Assembly (NCBI GenBank): GCA_946405475.1
Contig: CAMJHI010000031.1
Coordinates: forward strand, 1-14,652
Source of the DNA: an uncultured Clostridia bacterium
Lineage (GTDB): Bacteria > Bacillota > Clostridia > Oscillospirales > Acutalibacteraceae
DNA: 14,652 bases
Direction: 5' to 3'
The translations under genes were made by a program, and so were the position numbers. Below the pieces are notes generated by a model that was not told the origin of the DNA, made no database searches, and saw nothing but the letters and a program-made list of their open reading frames with translations. Every line of letters starts with the position of its first letter. Position 1 is the first letter of the stretch. This document shows positions 6,286-14,514 of the stretch, piece by piece.

Positions 6286-7176
6286 TTGCGCCCGTTACAC
6301 GAACTGCTGCTGGAAGATTACTGGACCGTCGGGTTCCGCTTTTATCAGGGCGAGGAGGATTCCGTGCTCGGCGGCCAAGGCAAAAAAGCCTTTTCTTTTT
6401 TGAAAGCCGACGCGCGGTACTGGTACGCCGACCCGTTTTTGTTTGAAAAAGACGGTCGGACTTTTCTGTTTGTCGAAATGTTTGACAACAAAACCGAGCT
6501 GGGCTGTATCGGCTGTTCCGAATTCATCGACGGCTGTTTTCAAAAGCCGGCCGTCGTTCTGCGGGAAGCCTTTCACCTGTCGTACCCGTTCGTGTTTGAA
6601 GAGGACGGCCGCATTCTGATGATGCCGGAAACCTCCGGCGACGGCTGCATCCAATTGTATGAGTGCACGCATTTTCCGGATCAATGGCAGAAGCAAAAAG
6701 TGCTGGTGCGCCGCCCCGGCGCGGTGGATACCGTTTTGACCGGCTCGTGCCTGATCACGTCCGTGGTTGACAGCGCCGCGCAAAAAACAACGCACCTTGA
6801 ATTCTACGACTACCCCTCCGGCCGGAAGATCGAAACTGAAACCCGCTTTGAGCCCGACCAGACCAGCCGGGGCGCGGGCCGCGTTTTCCTTCACGGCGGC
6901 GAGCCGATCCGCCCGTCGCAAAACGGCACGGGGGGCGAATACGGGCGCGGCGTATTTTTCAATCAAATCATCCGCCTCGGGGAAGACTACGCCGAACGCC
7001 GCATCGCGTCGCTGACGCCGGACGAGCTGGAAACCGGCCGCATCAAAGCAACGGGGCTGCACACTTACGCAAGGAACGATTCGATCGAGGTCGTCGACAT
7101 CAAATCGCAGCGATTCAACATCAGGAGGCTCTTATGGATACTGGCAAAAAAGCTGAAGCTTACTACGGCGTCGTGA
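6286..7176 (+). CDS. GINT1 N-terminal-type beta-propeller protein (glycan-gene associated)
   Basis: A 296-residue protein starting at TTG 6286, with AGGGGGG (6273-6279) 6 nt upstream. The sequence has the repeating blade motifs of the domain found at the N-terminus of plant glucosamine inositolphosphorylceramide transferase 1 and as free-standing bacterial proteins in polysaccharide clusters. They are YADPF followed by LFEKDGRTFLFVEMF (47-66), LSYPFVFEEDGRILMMPETS (98-117), a middle blade around 148-175, and GAGRVF...RPSQNG...YG (196-220). This is a five-bladed fold related to GH32/GH43/GH68 enzymes, so a glycan-processing or binding role is likely but the activity is unproven. The C-terminus (277-293) is basic and amphipathic and may touch the membrane. 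It overlaps the next gene by 43 bp and is first in the operon. Confidence 0.72.
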   Translation: MRPLHELLLEDYWTVGFRFYQGEEDSVLGGQGKKAFSFLKADARYWYADPFLFEKDGRTFLFVEMFDNKTELGCIGCSEFIDGCFQKPAVVLREAFHLSYPFVFEEDGRILMMPETSGDGCIQLYECTHFPDQWQKQKVLVRRPGAVDTVLTGSCLITSVVDSAAQKTTHLEFYDYPSGRKIETETRFEPDQTSRGAGRVFLHGGEPIRPSQNGTGGEYGRGVFFNQIIRLGEDYAERRIASLTPDELETGRIKATGLHTYARNDSIEVVDIKSQRFNIRRLLWILAKKLKLTTAS

Positions 7177-8288
7177 TCGGCGGCTGGCACTACAACGCGC
7201 TGGGCATCATCCGAAGCCTCGGCGAAAAGGGCGTGCCGGTTTATTTCATCAACGAAAAAGAAGGCGGCGCGGCCGAGGTCAGCAAATACACCAAAAAAAC
7301 GTATCGCCTCAAAGACGGCGTTTCGTTCGTCGACCTGCTGCGGCAGATCGTTGCCGAAAACGGCGGCGTGCCCGTGCTGTTTCCCAGCGGCGACCAGTCG
7401 GCGCTGCTCATCGACGAAAATTACGAGCAGCTGAAAGACTGGTGCATCTGCCCCGGCTTTGCCGGTCAGGCGGCGCACTTTATGGATAAATCGGTGATGG
7501 GTCAATTTGCCGAACAGGCCGGCTTCGTGGTTCCGGCCAGCCAGGTCGTTTCCTGCAGCGGCGGCGAATTGCCCGCGCTGGAATATCCCATCATCCTCAA
7601 GCCGCTCAAAAGCGTCGACGGCCCGAAAAGCGACATCGCCATCTGCCGGAATGAGCAGGAGGCTCAGGCCGGGCTGCGCGATTTTCACGAAAAAGGCTAC
7701 CCCAACGTGCTGGCACAGCATTTTGTTCACGGGCAGAGCAACGTGATCGTGGGTTACAGCGGCTGCCGGGCGGGCGGGCGCATCGAGCTGCACGGCGAGG
7801 TGCAGAAGATCCGCGAATTCCCGGTCGGCCGCGGCAGCACGAGCTTTGCGCACGTGAGCGACAGCATTGCCGCCATTGACGAGGGCTGCATCCGCCGGTT
7901 TATGGACGCGGTCGATTACGACGGCATTTTCGATCTGGATATCAAGATCGTGGACGGCGTTCCCTATTTTCTGGAATCAAACTTCCGAAACGGCGGGCTG
8001 TCCTACGCCTACACCGTGGCGGGCTTCAACATCCCCTACACCTGGTTCTGCCTGAAGACCGGCCGGGCGGTGGAACCGCCGCACGTTACGCCGTGCAACC
8101 TGATGTGCGAGCGGGATGATTTTGAAAACCTGCGGGCGCGGCAGATTTCGCTGTTCCACTGGCTCAGGGATATCGTTTCCACCAAAGCGACGATGGAGTT
8201 CAACCGCGCGGATCCTCAGCCGTTCATCAACACCTACGGCAAAGCGATCTGTCTGGCGTTTTCCTGCCTGTTCCGCAACGTCAAATAA
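7134..8288 (+). CDS. ATP-grasp family carboxylate-amine ligase
   Basis: A 384-residue protein with the ATP-grasp layout. It has an N-terminal pre-ATP-grasp Rossmann-like domain (GVVIGGWHYNALGIIRSLGEKGVPVYFI, residues 12-39), MDKSVMGQFAEQAGFVVP (117-134) at the domain junction, and the ATP-binding lysine in PIILKPL (Lys156). The metal-binding end is GIFDLDIKI (264-272) and PYFLESNFRNGG (277-288), with Asp269, Glu281 and Asn283 as likely ligands. Such enzymes activate a carboxylate as acyl-phosphate and join it to an amine. In this setting an amino-acid or peptide decoration of a glycan, as in D-aspartate-ligase-like proteins, is plausible (inference). The ATG at 7134 has a perfect AGGAGG (7123-7128) placed inside the previous gene, which implies coupled translation. 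The substrate is unknown. Confidence 0.82.
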   Translation: MDTGKKAEAYYGVVIGGWHYNALGIIRSLGEKGVPVYFINEKEGGAAEVSKYTKKTYRLKDGVSFVDLLRQIVAENGGVPVLFPSGDQSALLIDENYEQLKDWCICPGFAGQAAHFMDKSVMGQFAEQAGFVVPASQVVSCSGGELPALEYPIILKPLKSVDGPKSDIAICRNEQEAQAGLRDFHEKGYPNVLAQHFVHGQSNVIVGYSGCRAGGRIELHGEVQKIREFPVGRGSTSFAHVSDSIAAIDEGCIRRFMDAVDYDGIFDLDIKIVDGVPYFLESNFRNGGLSYAYTVAGFNIPYTWFCLKTGRAVEPPHVTPCNLMCERDDFENLRARQISLFHWLRDIVSTKATMEFNRADPQPFINTYGKAICLAFSCLFRNVK

Positions 8289-8310
8289 CACCTCAAAAAG
8301 GAGAGCGGTC

Positions 8311-9402
8311 GTGAAATCCGTACTGTTTTTTATCGAATCCCTCGACGGCGGCGGCGCAGAGGCCGCGCTGACGAAATTTGTGAAGCTGTCCCATCCGGCC
8401 GATCTGCGCTACACGGTCGTGTCGGAAGAGGAATATCCCGAAAGCGAGATCCCGCACCGGTTCTTCATGAACCGCCGAAAGACAGTCCTCGACAAGGTCA
8501 AGGGAAAGCTTTCGCTCACGCTGCCCGCACGCTGGTCCTCCCGGATGATCCTGCGCGAACAGGCCGACGTGACGGTCGCCTTCTGCGAGGGCTTTGCCAC
8601 GCAGGTGGTGGCGTATTCGCCGTTCCAAACCAAAAAAGTCGCCTGGGTCCACACCGACGTGGTGAACAACCCGTGGAGCGAAAAGGTGCTGGGCGGTTAC
8701 GAAAAAGAACGCGCCTGCTACGAACGGATGGACGCGATCGTCTGCGTGTCTCAAACCATGCGAAACGCGTTCATTGAAAAATACGGCATGGCCGACAAGG
8801 TCCGCGTTCTCTACAACGTCTATGACGAAGCGAGCATCCGCGCGCTGGCGGCGGAACCGATCGAGCCGGATGACCGCCGCCCCGTTTTCACCATGGCGGG
8901 TCGCCTGACGCAGGTGAAGGGCTATGATCGGATCATCCGCGTCGCCGCAAAGCTCAAGGCGGAGGGCTTCTCCTTCCGCATCAAGATCATGGGGCGCGGC
9001 GTGCTGGAAAAAACGCTGAGGGAACAGATCGAACAGAACGGTCTGGCACAGGAGGTCGTTCTGCTGGGCTATCAAAAGAATCCCTACGCGCACATCGCGC
9101 GGTCCGACCTGTTTTTGTGTTCCTCTTACGCGGAGGGCTACAGCACCGCCGTGAGCGAAGCGATCCTGCTGGGCGTGCCCGCGATCGTGACGGAATGCTC
9201 CGGCATGCGCGAAATCTTCGGCGGCCGCGATTGCGGCGTCATTTGTGAAAACAGCGAAGAAGGGCTTTACGCCGCCCTGAAGCGGGTGCTGCAAAAGCCG
9301 GAGCTGCTGCGGGATTACGCCGCGCAGGCCAAGGAAAGAGCGGCGGATTTTTCGATGCAAAAAAGGCTGAAGGAAATCGAAGATTTTCTGGCGGACGTCT
9401 GA
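8311..9402 (+). CDS. GT4-family glycosyltransferase
   Basis: A 363-residue GT-B fold retaining glycosyltransferase. The N-terminal domain opens with the acceptor-side glycine loop SLDGGGAE (10-17) and has VSQTMRNAF (147-155) before the domain crossover. The C-terminal domain has AGRLTQVKGYDRII (196-209), typical of GT4 (PF00534), and the nucleotide-sugar site EGYSTAVSE (E275-x7-E283) followed by GVPAIVTECSGMREI. The GTG at 8311 is chosen because AAGGAG (8298-8303) is 7 nt upstream and homology begins at KSVLFFIES; the open frame extends further up, overlapping the ATP-grasp gene, without support. There is no membrane helix, so it is cytoplasmic or peripheral. It probably adds a sugar to a lipid-linked or cell-wall glycan made by this cluster. 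The donor sugar cannot be inferred. Confidence 0.92.
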   Translation: MKSVLFFIESLDGGGAEAALTKFVKLSHPADLRYTVVSEEEYPESEIPHRFFMNRRKTVLDKVKGKLSLTLPARWSSRMILREQADVTVAFCEGFATQVVAYSPFQTKKVAWVHTDVVNNPWSEKVLGGYEKERACYERMDAIVCVSQTMRNAFIEKYGMADKVRVLYNVYDEASIRALAAEPIEPDDRRPVFTMAGRLTQVKGYDRIIRVAAKLKAEGFSFRIKIMGRGVLEKTLREQIEQNGLAQEVVLLGYQKNPYAHIARSDLFLCSSYAEGYSTAVSEAILLGVPAIVTECSGMREIFGGRDCGVICENSEEGLYAALKRVLQKPELLRDYAAQAKERAADFSMQKRLKEIEDFLADV

Positions 9403-9425
9403 TCGGCCGCCCGCTTTTTGAACCA

Positions 9426-9448
9426 CGTCGACCGGCATCGGTTCGACG
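9426..9448 (+). other. Stem-loop ahead of the GH88/GH105-like gene
   Basis: CGTCGACCG-gcat-CGGTTCGACG, a 9-bp stem with one bulged T and a 4-nt loop, ending 4 nt before the CGGAGAAA Shine-Dalgarno region. There is no T-run after it, so it is not a terminator. It could protect a processed downstream mRNA or modulate initiation. Confidence 0.4.
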
Positions 9449-9465
9449 ATCACGGAGAAATAACC

Positions 9466-10578
9466 ATGGAACCTGTTCTGATCATTCTGCTTGTTTTGTT
9501 CGGCGCGATCTCGCTTGTCAGCCTGATCGTGTTCGGGTGCGATCTGGTGCCCGCGCTGCTCACCTGGCTGGGGCGCATCGGCATGGGCCGCTATGCCGAC
9601 GAGGCCGCGTGGCGCGCCGCCGCCGAAAAGAAGGCGCTGCAGTGGCTCAAAAAAATGCCGCCGCTGCCCGTGACCGATCAAACGCATTACACGATCCTGC
9701 CGCGGCTGAAGGGGCGGTATTACAACGCGCACTTCGTCTGCTGGCAGCAGGCCGCGCTGCTGCTGGGCATGGAGCCTTCACCCGAAGCCAAAGCGCTGAC
9801 GAGGGCGTTTTTTGACAAAAGCGACGTGCTCCGCGCGCCCTACACCATCGGCAACGCCATGCTGCTTTACGCGCTGCTCAAAAACGGCTATGCCGACGAC
9901 CCGGCGGTGAAGCAGGCGGCGCAGCGCTATGCCGAAGAAATGCTCGCCTCGGCGGGCAGCGGCACGCTGCCCTATCGCCCCAACAGCGTTCACCGCTTTG
10001 TTGACACGCTGGGCATGGCCTGCCCGTTCCTGACCGAATACGCGCTGCGGTTCGACTGCCCCGACGCGCTGGCGCTGGTCAAACGGCAGTTTGATGAATT
10101 TGACGCCGTCGGCCTGCACCCCGTGAGCGGCATGCCCGTGCACTGCTTCCACGCGCAGCATCACGCGCCGCTCGGGCTTTACGGCTGGGGGCGCGGCTGC
10201 GGATGGTACGCCATGGCGCTGGCGGAATGCTTTGAATTGCTTGAGGGCAAAGACGAGTACGCCGCCGTGCTGTGGCAGCGCATGGAGCGGCTGGCTGACG
10301 ACCTGCTTGCGCTGCAAAACGAAAACGGCAGCTTCAACTGTATTCTCGGCGCCGACACGCGCGCCGATTCCTCCGCCACCGCCGTGCTCGGCTGGTTTCT
10401 GGCGCGTGCCGGTCGGACCGAGGCCGCCCAAAAAGCCAAACGCTATTTGATGAGCGTGACCCGCCGCAGCGGCGAGGTGGATTTTGCGCAGGGCGACACC
10501 ATGGGCGAGGGCAACTATTCCCGCCGCTTTGAACCGCTCCCCTTCGCGCAGGGCTTTGCCCTGAGAATCGGAAAGTGA
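9466..10578 (+). CDS. Membrane-anchored GH88/GH105-like unsaturated-uronyl hydrolase homolog
   Basis: A 370-residue protein: an N-terminal membrane anchor (about 4-24), then an alpha/alpha-barrel like YteR/GH105 (PF07470). Family features are HRFVDTLGMACPFLTEYA (176-193), where the Asp in V-D-T-L (Asp180) matches the catalytic Asp region of the family; GLHPVSGMPVH (216-226); the aromatic signature YGWGRGCGWYAMALAE (239-254); and DSSATAVLGW (301-310). Classical members remove unsaturated rhamnogalacturonyl or glucuronyl residues left by polysaccharide lyases. No lyase is nearby, so a different terminal sugar or a divergent role is possible. The ATG at 9466 is preferred over the in-frame TTG at 9418 because CGGAGAAA lies just upstream and the protein then begins with its membrane anchor. 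With short basic flanks, orientation is uncertain. Confidence 0.75.
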   Translation: MEPVLIILLVLFGAISLVSLIVFGCDLVPALLTWLGRIGMGRYADEAAWRAAAEKKALQWLKKMPPLPVTDQTHYTILPRLKGRYYNAHFVCWQQAALLLGMEPSPEAKALTRAFFDKSDVLRAPYTIGNAMLLYALLKNGYADDPAVKQAAQRYAEEMLASAGSGTLPYRPNSVHRFVDTLGMACPFLTEYALRFDCPDALALVKRQFDEFDAVGLHPVSGMPVHCFHAQHHAPLGLYGWGRGCGWYAMALAECFELLEGKDEYAAVLWQRMERLADDLLALQNENGSFNCILGADTRADSSATAVLGWFLARAGRTEAAQKAKRYLMSVTRRSGEVDFAQGDTMGEGNYSRRFEPLPFAQGFALRIGK

Positions 10579-10616
10579 TCCCCACGGGGTTGAAAGAGAA
10601 AACAGGAGGTTTTTTT

Positions 10617-11915
10617 ATGGCAAGACCGAAACAGAAAAAACACACCGCCCGCAAGGTGCTGCTGGCGCTGCTGATCGTGATCGTGGCGGGCGTATGCGTT
10701 TGCATGGCGCTCAACGCCGTGGCCAACACCAAGCTCATGACCTATGCCCGCAGCTTCGAGCCGCTCGGCTACAAGGAAGACCGGCTCAGACCCGAGCGTG
10801 ATCCGGCGACCGGCTGCGTGAGCTTCACCACCGATGAAGATTTCCACGTGCTGCAGCTTTCCGATATCCACGTGGGCGGCGGCTTTTTGTCTTATGAAAA
10901 AGACCTGAAGGCGCTCACCGCCGTGGCGTCGATGATCGCTGGGGAAATGCCCGATCTGGTCATCATCACGGGCGACGTCGCCTTTCCGGTGCCGTTTTCT
11001 TCCGGCACGATCAACAACATCCGCCCCGTACACGCGCTGTGCACCACGCTCGAACGCCTGGGCGTTTACTGGTGCGTGACCTACGGCAACCACGACACCG
11101 AACTGTATTCGCTGGCCAACCGCGCCAAGATCTCCAAGATCTACAGCGACCGCGACGCGTACCCCCACTGCCTGTTTGAGGTCGGCCCCGAAGACGTGGA
11201 CGGCTACGGCAACTACGCCGTCAACGTGAAAAACTCGATGGGTCTTATCACCCAGACGCTCTATCTTATCGACAGCCATTCCTACACCGGTATGGATTAT
11301 CTCGGCATTTTCTGGAACTATGACAACATTCACAAGAACCAGATCGACTGGTATAAGGCGCAGCTTGCCAAAATGAACGACGCCAACGCCAAAACCATCG
11401 CCGGGCTGAACCTGAGCGCCTCCGAAGCCGCGAACATGAAACAGCAGTTCGGCAGCGTCAAGAGCCTGCTCTTCTTCCACATCCCGCTCAAGGAATATCA
11501 GGACGCCTATCAGGAATACGTGAAAAACGGCTACAGCGACACCGAAAACGTCAAGCTCATCTACGGCACGGTGGGCGAAAAGGATGAGGTGATCTGCTGC
11601 AGCGACCACGAGGACGACCTGTTTGAAACGGTGCTGGCCGAAAAATCCACGCAGGGCATTTTCTGCGGCCACGACCATTACAACAACTTCTCCATCGACT
11701 ACAAGGGCGTTCGCCTCACCTACGGCTGTTCCGTCGACTATCTGGCCTACCGCGGTATTGACAAAACCGGTTCCCAGCGCGGCTGCACCCCCATCACCGT
11801 GCGCCCCGACGGCACGTTTGAATGCCATAAGGAAAACTACTATCAGGCCAAGTACGAAAGCAGCGGCAGCGAGGCTGTGACCATGCAGCGCCTCAACCCG
11901 AACATGGAAAACTGA
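10617..11915 (+). CDS. Membrane-anchored calcineurin-like metallophosphoesterase
   Basis: A 432-residue protein with a basic N-terminus (3-13), one membrane helix (about 14-34) and an external metallophosphoesterase domain (PF00149). Metal-ligand motifs are all present: LSDIHVG (81-87; Asp83, His85), ITGDV (117-121; Asp120), YGNHD (156-160; Asn158, His159), FFHIPL (286-291; His288) and CGHDH (350-354; His352, His354). These are enough for a working two-metal centre. The ATG at 10617 follows ACAGGAGGT (10602-10610) by 6 nt. Members with this anchor hydrolyse phosphomonoesters or diesters at the cell surface. In this operon, trimming of a phosphate-containing glycopolymer or lipid carrier is an inference. 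The insert between GNHD and FFHIPL (about 160-285) is longer than in minimal enzymes and may set specificity. Confidence 0.9.
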   Translation: MARPKQKKHTARKVLLALLIVIVAGVCVCMALNAVANTKLMTYARSFEPLGYKEDRLRPERDPATGCVSFTTDEDFHVLQLSDIHVGGGFLSYEKDLKALTAVASMIAGEMPDLVIITGDVAFPVPFSSGTINNIRPVHALCTTLERLGVYWCVTYGNHDTELYSLANRAKISKIYSDRDAYPHCLFEVGPEDVDGYGNYAVNVKNSMGLITQTLYLIDSHSYTGMDYLGIFWNYDNIHKNQIDWYKAQLAKMNDANAKTIAGLNLSASEAANMKQQFGSVKSLLFFHIPLKEYQDAYQEYVKNGYSDTENVKLIYGTVGEKDEVICCSDHEDDLFETVLAEKSTQGIFCGHDHYNNFSIDYKGVRLTYGCSVDYLAYRGIDKTGSQRGCTPITVRPDGTFECHKENYYQAKYESSGSEAVTMQRLNPNMEN

Positions 11916-11928
11916 CCGATACGATCCT

Positions 11929-13134
11929 ATGAAACGAACCGATCTTCTCCTCATCGGCGGCGGCGCCTCCGGGCTGTGCGCCGCCGTTGCGGCCAAACGG
12001 GCCCGCCCGGGGGCTTCGGTGCTGCTGCTGGAGCACCTGCCCCGCGTGGGCAAAAAAATTCTCGCCACCGGCAACGGGCGGTGCAACCTCGGCAACCTGC
12101 ACGCCGGGGAACACCCCTATAAGAACCGGGCGTTCGCACACGGCGTTTTTGCGCAGCTTGGCACCGACGAGCTGCTCGCCTTTTTCCGTTCGCTCGGGCT
12201 TTATACCCGCGCCGACAGCGAGGGGCGGCTGTATCCGCTGAGCAACACGGCGGCCAGCGTCCTCGACGCGCTGCGGCTGGCATGCGCGCGCCTCGGCGTG
12301 GAAACGCTGTGCGAAACACGCGCGGAAAGCATCCGAAAAACGAACGGCGGCTTCGCGGTCAACGACCGGTTTGCCGCCGAAAAACTCATCGTCTGCTGCG
12401 GCGGCTGCGCCGCGCCCGCGCAGGGCAGCGACGGCAGCGGCTTTGCCTTGCTGCGCTCGCTCGGGCATGAGATCACGCCCTTAAAGCCCTCGCTGGTGCA
12501 GCTCACGACCGACACAACAAAGATCCGCGCGCTCAAGGGCGTGCGCGCCGCGGCGAAGCTGACGCTTTCCACCGGCGGCGAAGCGGCGGGCGAGGTGCTG
12601 TTCACCGATTACGGTCTGAGCGGCATTGCCGCCATGGATCTGAGCCGCTTTGTGATCCCGGACCGAAAAGCGACGGTCACGCTCGATTTTCTGCCCGATT
12701 TTTCGGCACAGGAGCTGACCAAGATCCTCGGCGCGCTCTGCCGCAGCGATCCGGCTTTGCCCGCCGAAAACCTGCTCACCGGCTTCGTGCCCAAGGCGCT
12801 GGGGCTGGCGGTGCTCAAAGCGAGTCTGCCCGCCGTGCCGCAACAGGTCAGCGCCATTCAGCCAAACGAAATTCAAAACATCGCCGCCGCGCTCAAGGGC
12901 TTCGCGCTGCCGCTCACCGGCACGAAGAGCTGGCGCGACGCGCAGGTCACCGCGGGCGGCGCAAGCGTGAAGCAGTTCGACCGGCGCACGCTCGAATCGC
13001 GCCTGTGCCCGGGGCTTTATGCCTGCGGCGAGGTGCTCGACGTGGACGGCGGCTGCGGCGGCTTCAATTTAGAATGGGCGTTTCTGTCCGGCCTCGTCGC
13101 CGGGCGAAGCGCGGCCGAAGCTTTATCGGAATAA
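11929..13134 (+). CDS. HI0933/BaiN-type FAD-dependent oxidoreductase
   Basis: A 401-residue flavoprotein of the HI0933-like family (PF03486), whose members are often annotated as aminoacetone-oxidase-family or BaiN-like. The N-terminal dinucleotide fold is LLLIGGGASGLCAA (6-19) with Glu35 ending strand 2. The family signature KKILATGNGRCNLGN (42-56) and the C-terminal ACGEVLDVDGGCGGFNLEWAFLSG (365-388) are both complete, and length is typical. Start at ATG 11929 is fixed by the fold, yet no Shine-Dalgarno is visible; the 13-nt gap after the phosphoesterase stop suggests coupled translation. It is cytoplasmic. The substrate is unknown: this family is widespread in Clostridia, generally outside bile-acid operons, so no bile-acid role is claimed. 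Functional linkage to the glycan genes is doubtful. Confidence 0.9.
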   Translation: MKRTDLLLIGGGASGLCAAVAAKRARPGASVLLLEHLPRVGKKILATGNGRCNLGNLHAGEHPYKNRAFAHGVFAQLGTDELLAFFRSLGLYTRADSEGRLYPLSNTAASVLDALRLACARLGVETLCETRAESIRKTNGGFAVNDRFAAEKLIVCCGGCAAPAQGSDGSGFALLRSLGHEITPLKPSLVQLTTDTTKIRALKGVRAAAKLTLSTGGEAAGEVLFTDYGLSGIAAMDLSRFVIPDRKATVTLDFLPDFSAQELTKILGALCRSDPALPAENLLTGFVPKALGLAVLKASLPAVPQQVSAIQPNEIQNIAAALKGFALPLTGTKSWRDAQVTAGGASVKQFDRRTLESRLCPGLYACGEVLDVDGGCGGFNLEWAFLSGLVAGRSAAEALSE

Positions 13135-13137
13135 ATC

Positions 13138-14496
13138 ATGACAACGATCGACAGTCAAAAACAATATGAACGCATGATCCGTTCGCCGATCCCGCGGCTG
13201 GTGACGAGCCTGGCGGTGCCGACGGTCATCAGCATGCTCATCACCGTGGTCTACAACACGGCCGACACCTATTTTGTGTCGCAGATCAACAAATCCGCTT
13301 CGGCGGCGGTCGGGGCGATCTACCCGATCATGGCGATCATTCAGGCGGTCGGCTACGGCCTGGCCATGGGCGGCGGCAGCCTGTCGAGCCTGATGCTCGG
13401 GCAGAAAAACGATGAGCAGGCGCACCGCTATGCCACCACCGCCTTTTTCTGCGCCGTGCTGTTCGGCGTGCCCGTGGCGGCGGCCGGGCTGTTCCCCCTG
13501 CGCGGTTTTCTGCGGCTGCTGGGCTGCTCGCCCACCATGCTGCCCTACGCGCAGCCCTACGGCCGGATCATTCTGCTCGCCGCGCCTATGAGCTGCTCGA
13601 TGTTCGTGCTCACCAACCTCATGCGCGCACAGGGCAAGGCGACGGTCGCCATGTGGGGGCTGGGCGTCAGCGGCGTGCTCAATCTGCTGCTCGACCCGCT
13701 GTTCATTTTTAAGCTGAAGCTGGGCACGGGCGGCGCCGCGCTGGCGACCATTCTCAGCCAGACGGTCAGCTTTCTGATCTTTCTGTTCGTGTTCCTCACC
13801 GGGCGCTCGATCCTTGTGCTGCACCCGAACTATATCGCCAAAGAGGCGGCCGTTTACCGCCGGATCATTTTAACGGGGCTGCCGACCATCTGCCGCCAGA
13901 GTCTGGGCAGCCTGTCCGCCGCCCTGCTCAACGTGCAGGCGGTCGTTTACGGCGACGCCGCGGTTTCCGCCGTGACCGTCGCCAACAAGGTCTATGTGCT
14001 CGTGCGCAACGTCGTGCTGGGCATCGGGCAGGGGTTCATGCCCGTGGCCGGTTACAACTACGGCGCGGGCGAAAAAAAGCGCGCGTGGCAGGCGTTCGTT
14101 TTTGCGGGCCGGCTCGGTTCCGCGCTGTGCGTGATCTGCGCCGCGGTCATCGCCGCGTTCGCTTCCCCGATCATGCGCTGGTTCAGCAGCGACGCGCAGG
14201 TGGTCGCCATCGGCGTGAATACGCTGTATTTCTGCTGCGCCGTCATGCCGTTCATGGCGGTGTCGACCTACGTCAACCAGCTTTATCAGTGCCTCGGCTT
14301 CAAGGCACCGGCCACGTTTCTGGCCTCGTGCCGGCAGGGCGTTTTCTTCGTGCCCGCCATCTTCCTTTTGCCGAAGCTCTTCGGGCTCGTTGGGGTGGAG
14401 ATCAGCCAGCCCGCCGCCGACCTGCTCACCTTTTTCGTCTGCGTGCCGTTCATGATCTCATTTTACAAAAAGCAGATCAGAGCGGATAGCCGATAG
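13138..14496 (+). CDS. MATE-family multidrug/cation exporter
   Basis: A 452-residue polytopic protein with about twelve membrane segments in two MatE repeats (PF01554). The N-half starts PIPRLVTSLAVPTVISMLITVVYNTADTYFVS (18-48), typical of the MepA/NorM-like group, with GYGLAMGGGSLSSLMLGQ (72-89). The second repeat starts around ILTGLPTICRQSLGSLS (244-260) and contains GIGQGFMPVAGYNYGAG (295-311). Function by family: Na+ or H+-driven export of drugs or toxic metabolites. The ATG is only 3 nt after the previous stop with a weak GGA, so translation is probably coupled. Oddly, the last four residues (ADSR) and the TAG stop are encoded by a 14-bp tandem repeat that continues downstream, so the native C-terminus seems to have been replaced. 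Confidence 0.95.
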   Translation: MTTIDSQKQYERMIRSPIPRLVTSLAVPTVISMLITVVYNTADTYFVSQINKSASAAVGAIYPIMAIIQAVGYGLAMGGGSLSSLMLGQKNDEQAHRYATTAFFCAVLFGVPVAAAGLFPLRGFLRLLGCSPTMLPYAQPYGRIILLAAPMSCSMFVLTNLMRAQGKATVAMWGLGVSGVLNLLLDPLFIFKLKLGTGGAALATILSQTVSFLIFLFVFLTGRSILVLHPNYIAKEAAVYRRIILTGLPTICRQSLGSLSAALLNVQAVVYGDAAVSAVTVANKVYVLVRNVVLGIGQGFMPVAGYNYGAGEKKRAWQAFVFAGRLGSALCVICAAVIAAFASPIMRWFSSDAQVVAIGVNTLYFCCAVMPFMAVSTYVNQLYQCLGFKAPATFLASCRQGVFFVPAIFLLPKLFGLVGVEISQPAADLLTFFVCVPFMISFYKKQIRADSR

Positions 14497-14514
14497 CGGA
14501 TAGCCGATAGCGTA
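14481..14514. repeat. 14-bp tandem repeat over the MATE stop codon
   Basis: The unit AGCGGATAGCCGAT occurs exactly twice (14481-14494, 14495-14508), followed by a degenerate third start (AGCGTAT). The first copy supplies the last codons and part of the stop of the MATE gene. Just downstream CCGATAG-N11-CTATCGG (14504-14528) forms a 7-bp inverted repeat. Confidence 0.85.

Noticed and set aside
9390..9419. Possible terminator at the end of the GT4 gene (GGCGG...CCGCC then five T)
   Set aside because: Only a 5-bp stem with a 12-nt loop, and the T-run is three bases away; too weak, and no new promoter is seen downstream.
8293..9732. 479-codon minus-strand open frame opposite the GT4 gene
   Set aside because: Antisense shadow of a family with intact catalytic motifs; no family resemblance in the minus-strand translation.
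10515..12095. 526-codon minus-strand open frame opposite the phosphoesterase
   Set aside because: Antisense shadow; all five metal-ligand motifs are on the plus strand, and the minus frame runs across a gene boundary.
4590..13134. Bile-acid metabolism, from a choloylglycine-hydrolase-like protein and a BaiN-like flavoprotein in one window
   Set aside because: They are 6 kb apart in different operons, both families are broad, and no other bile-acid gene is present.
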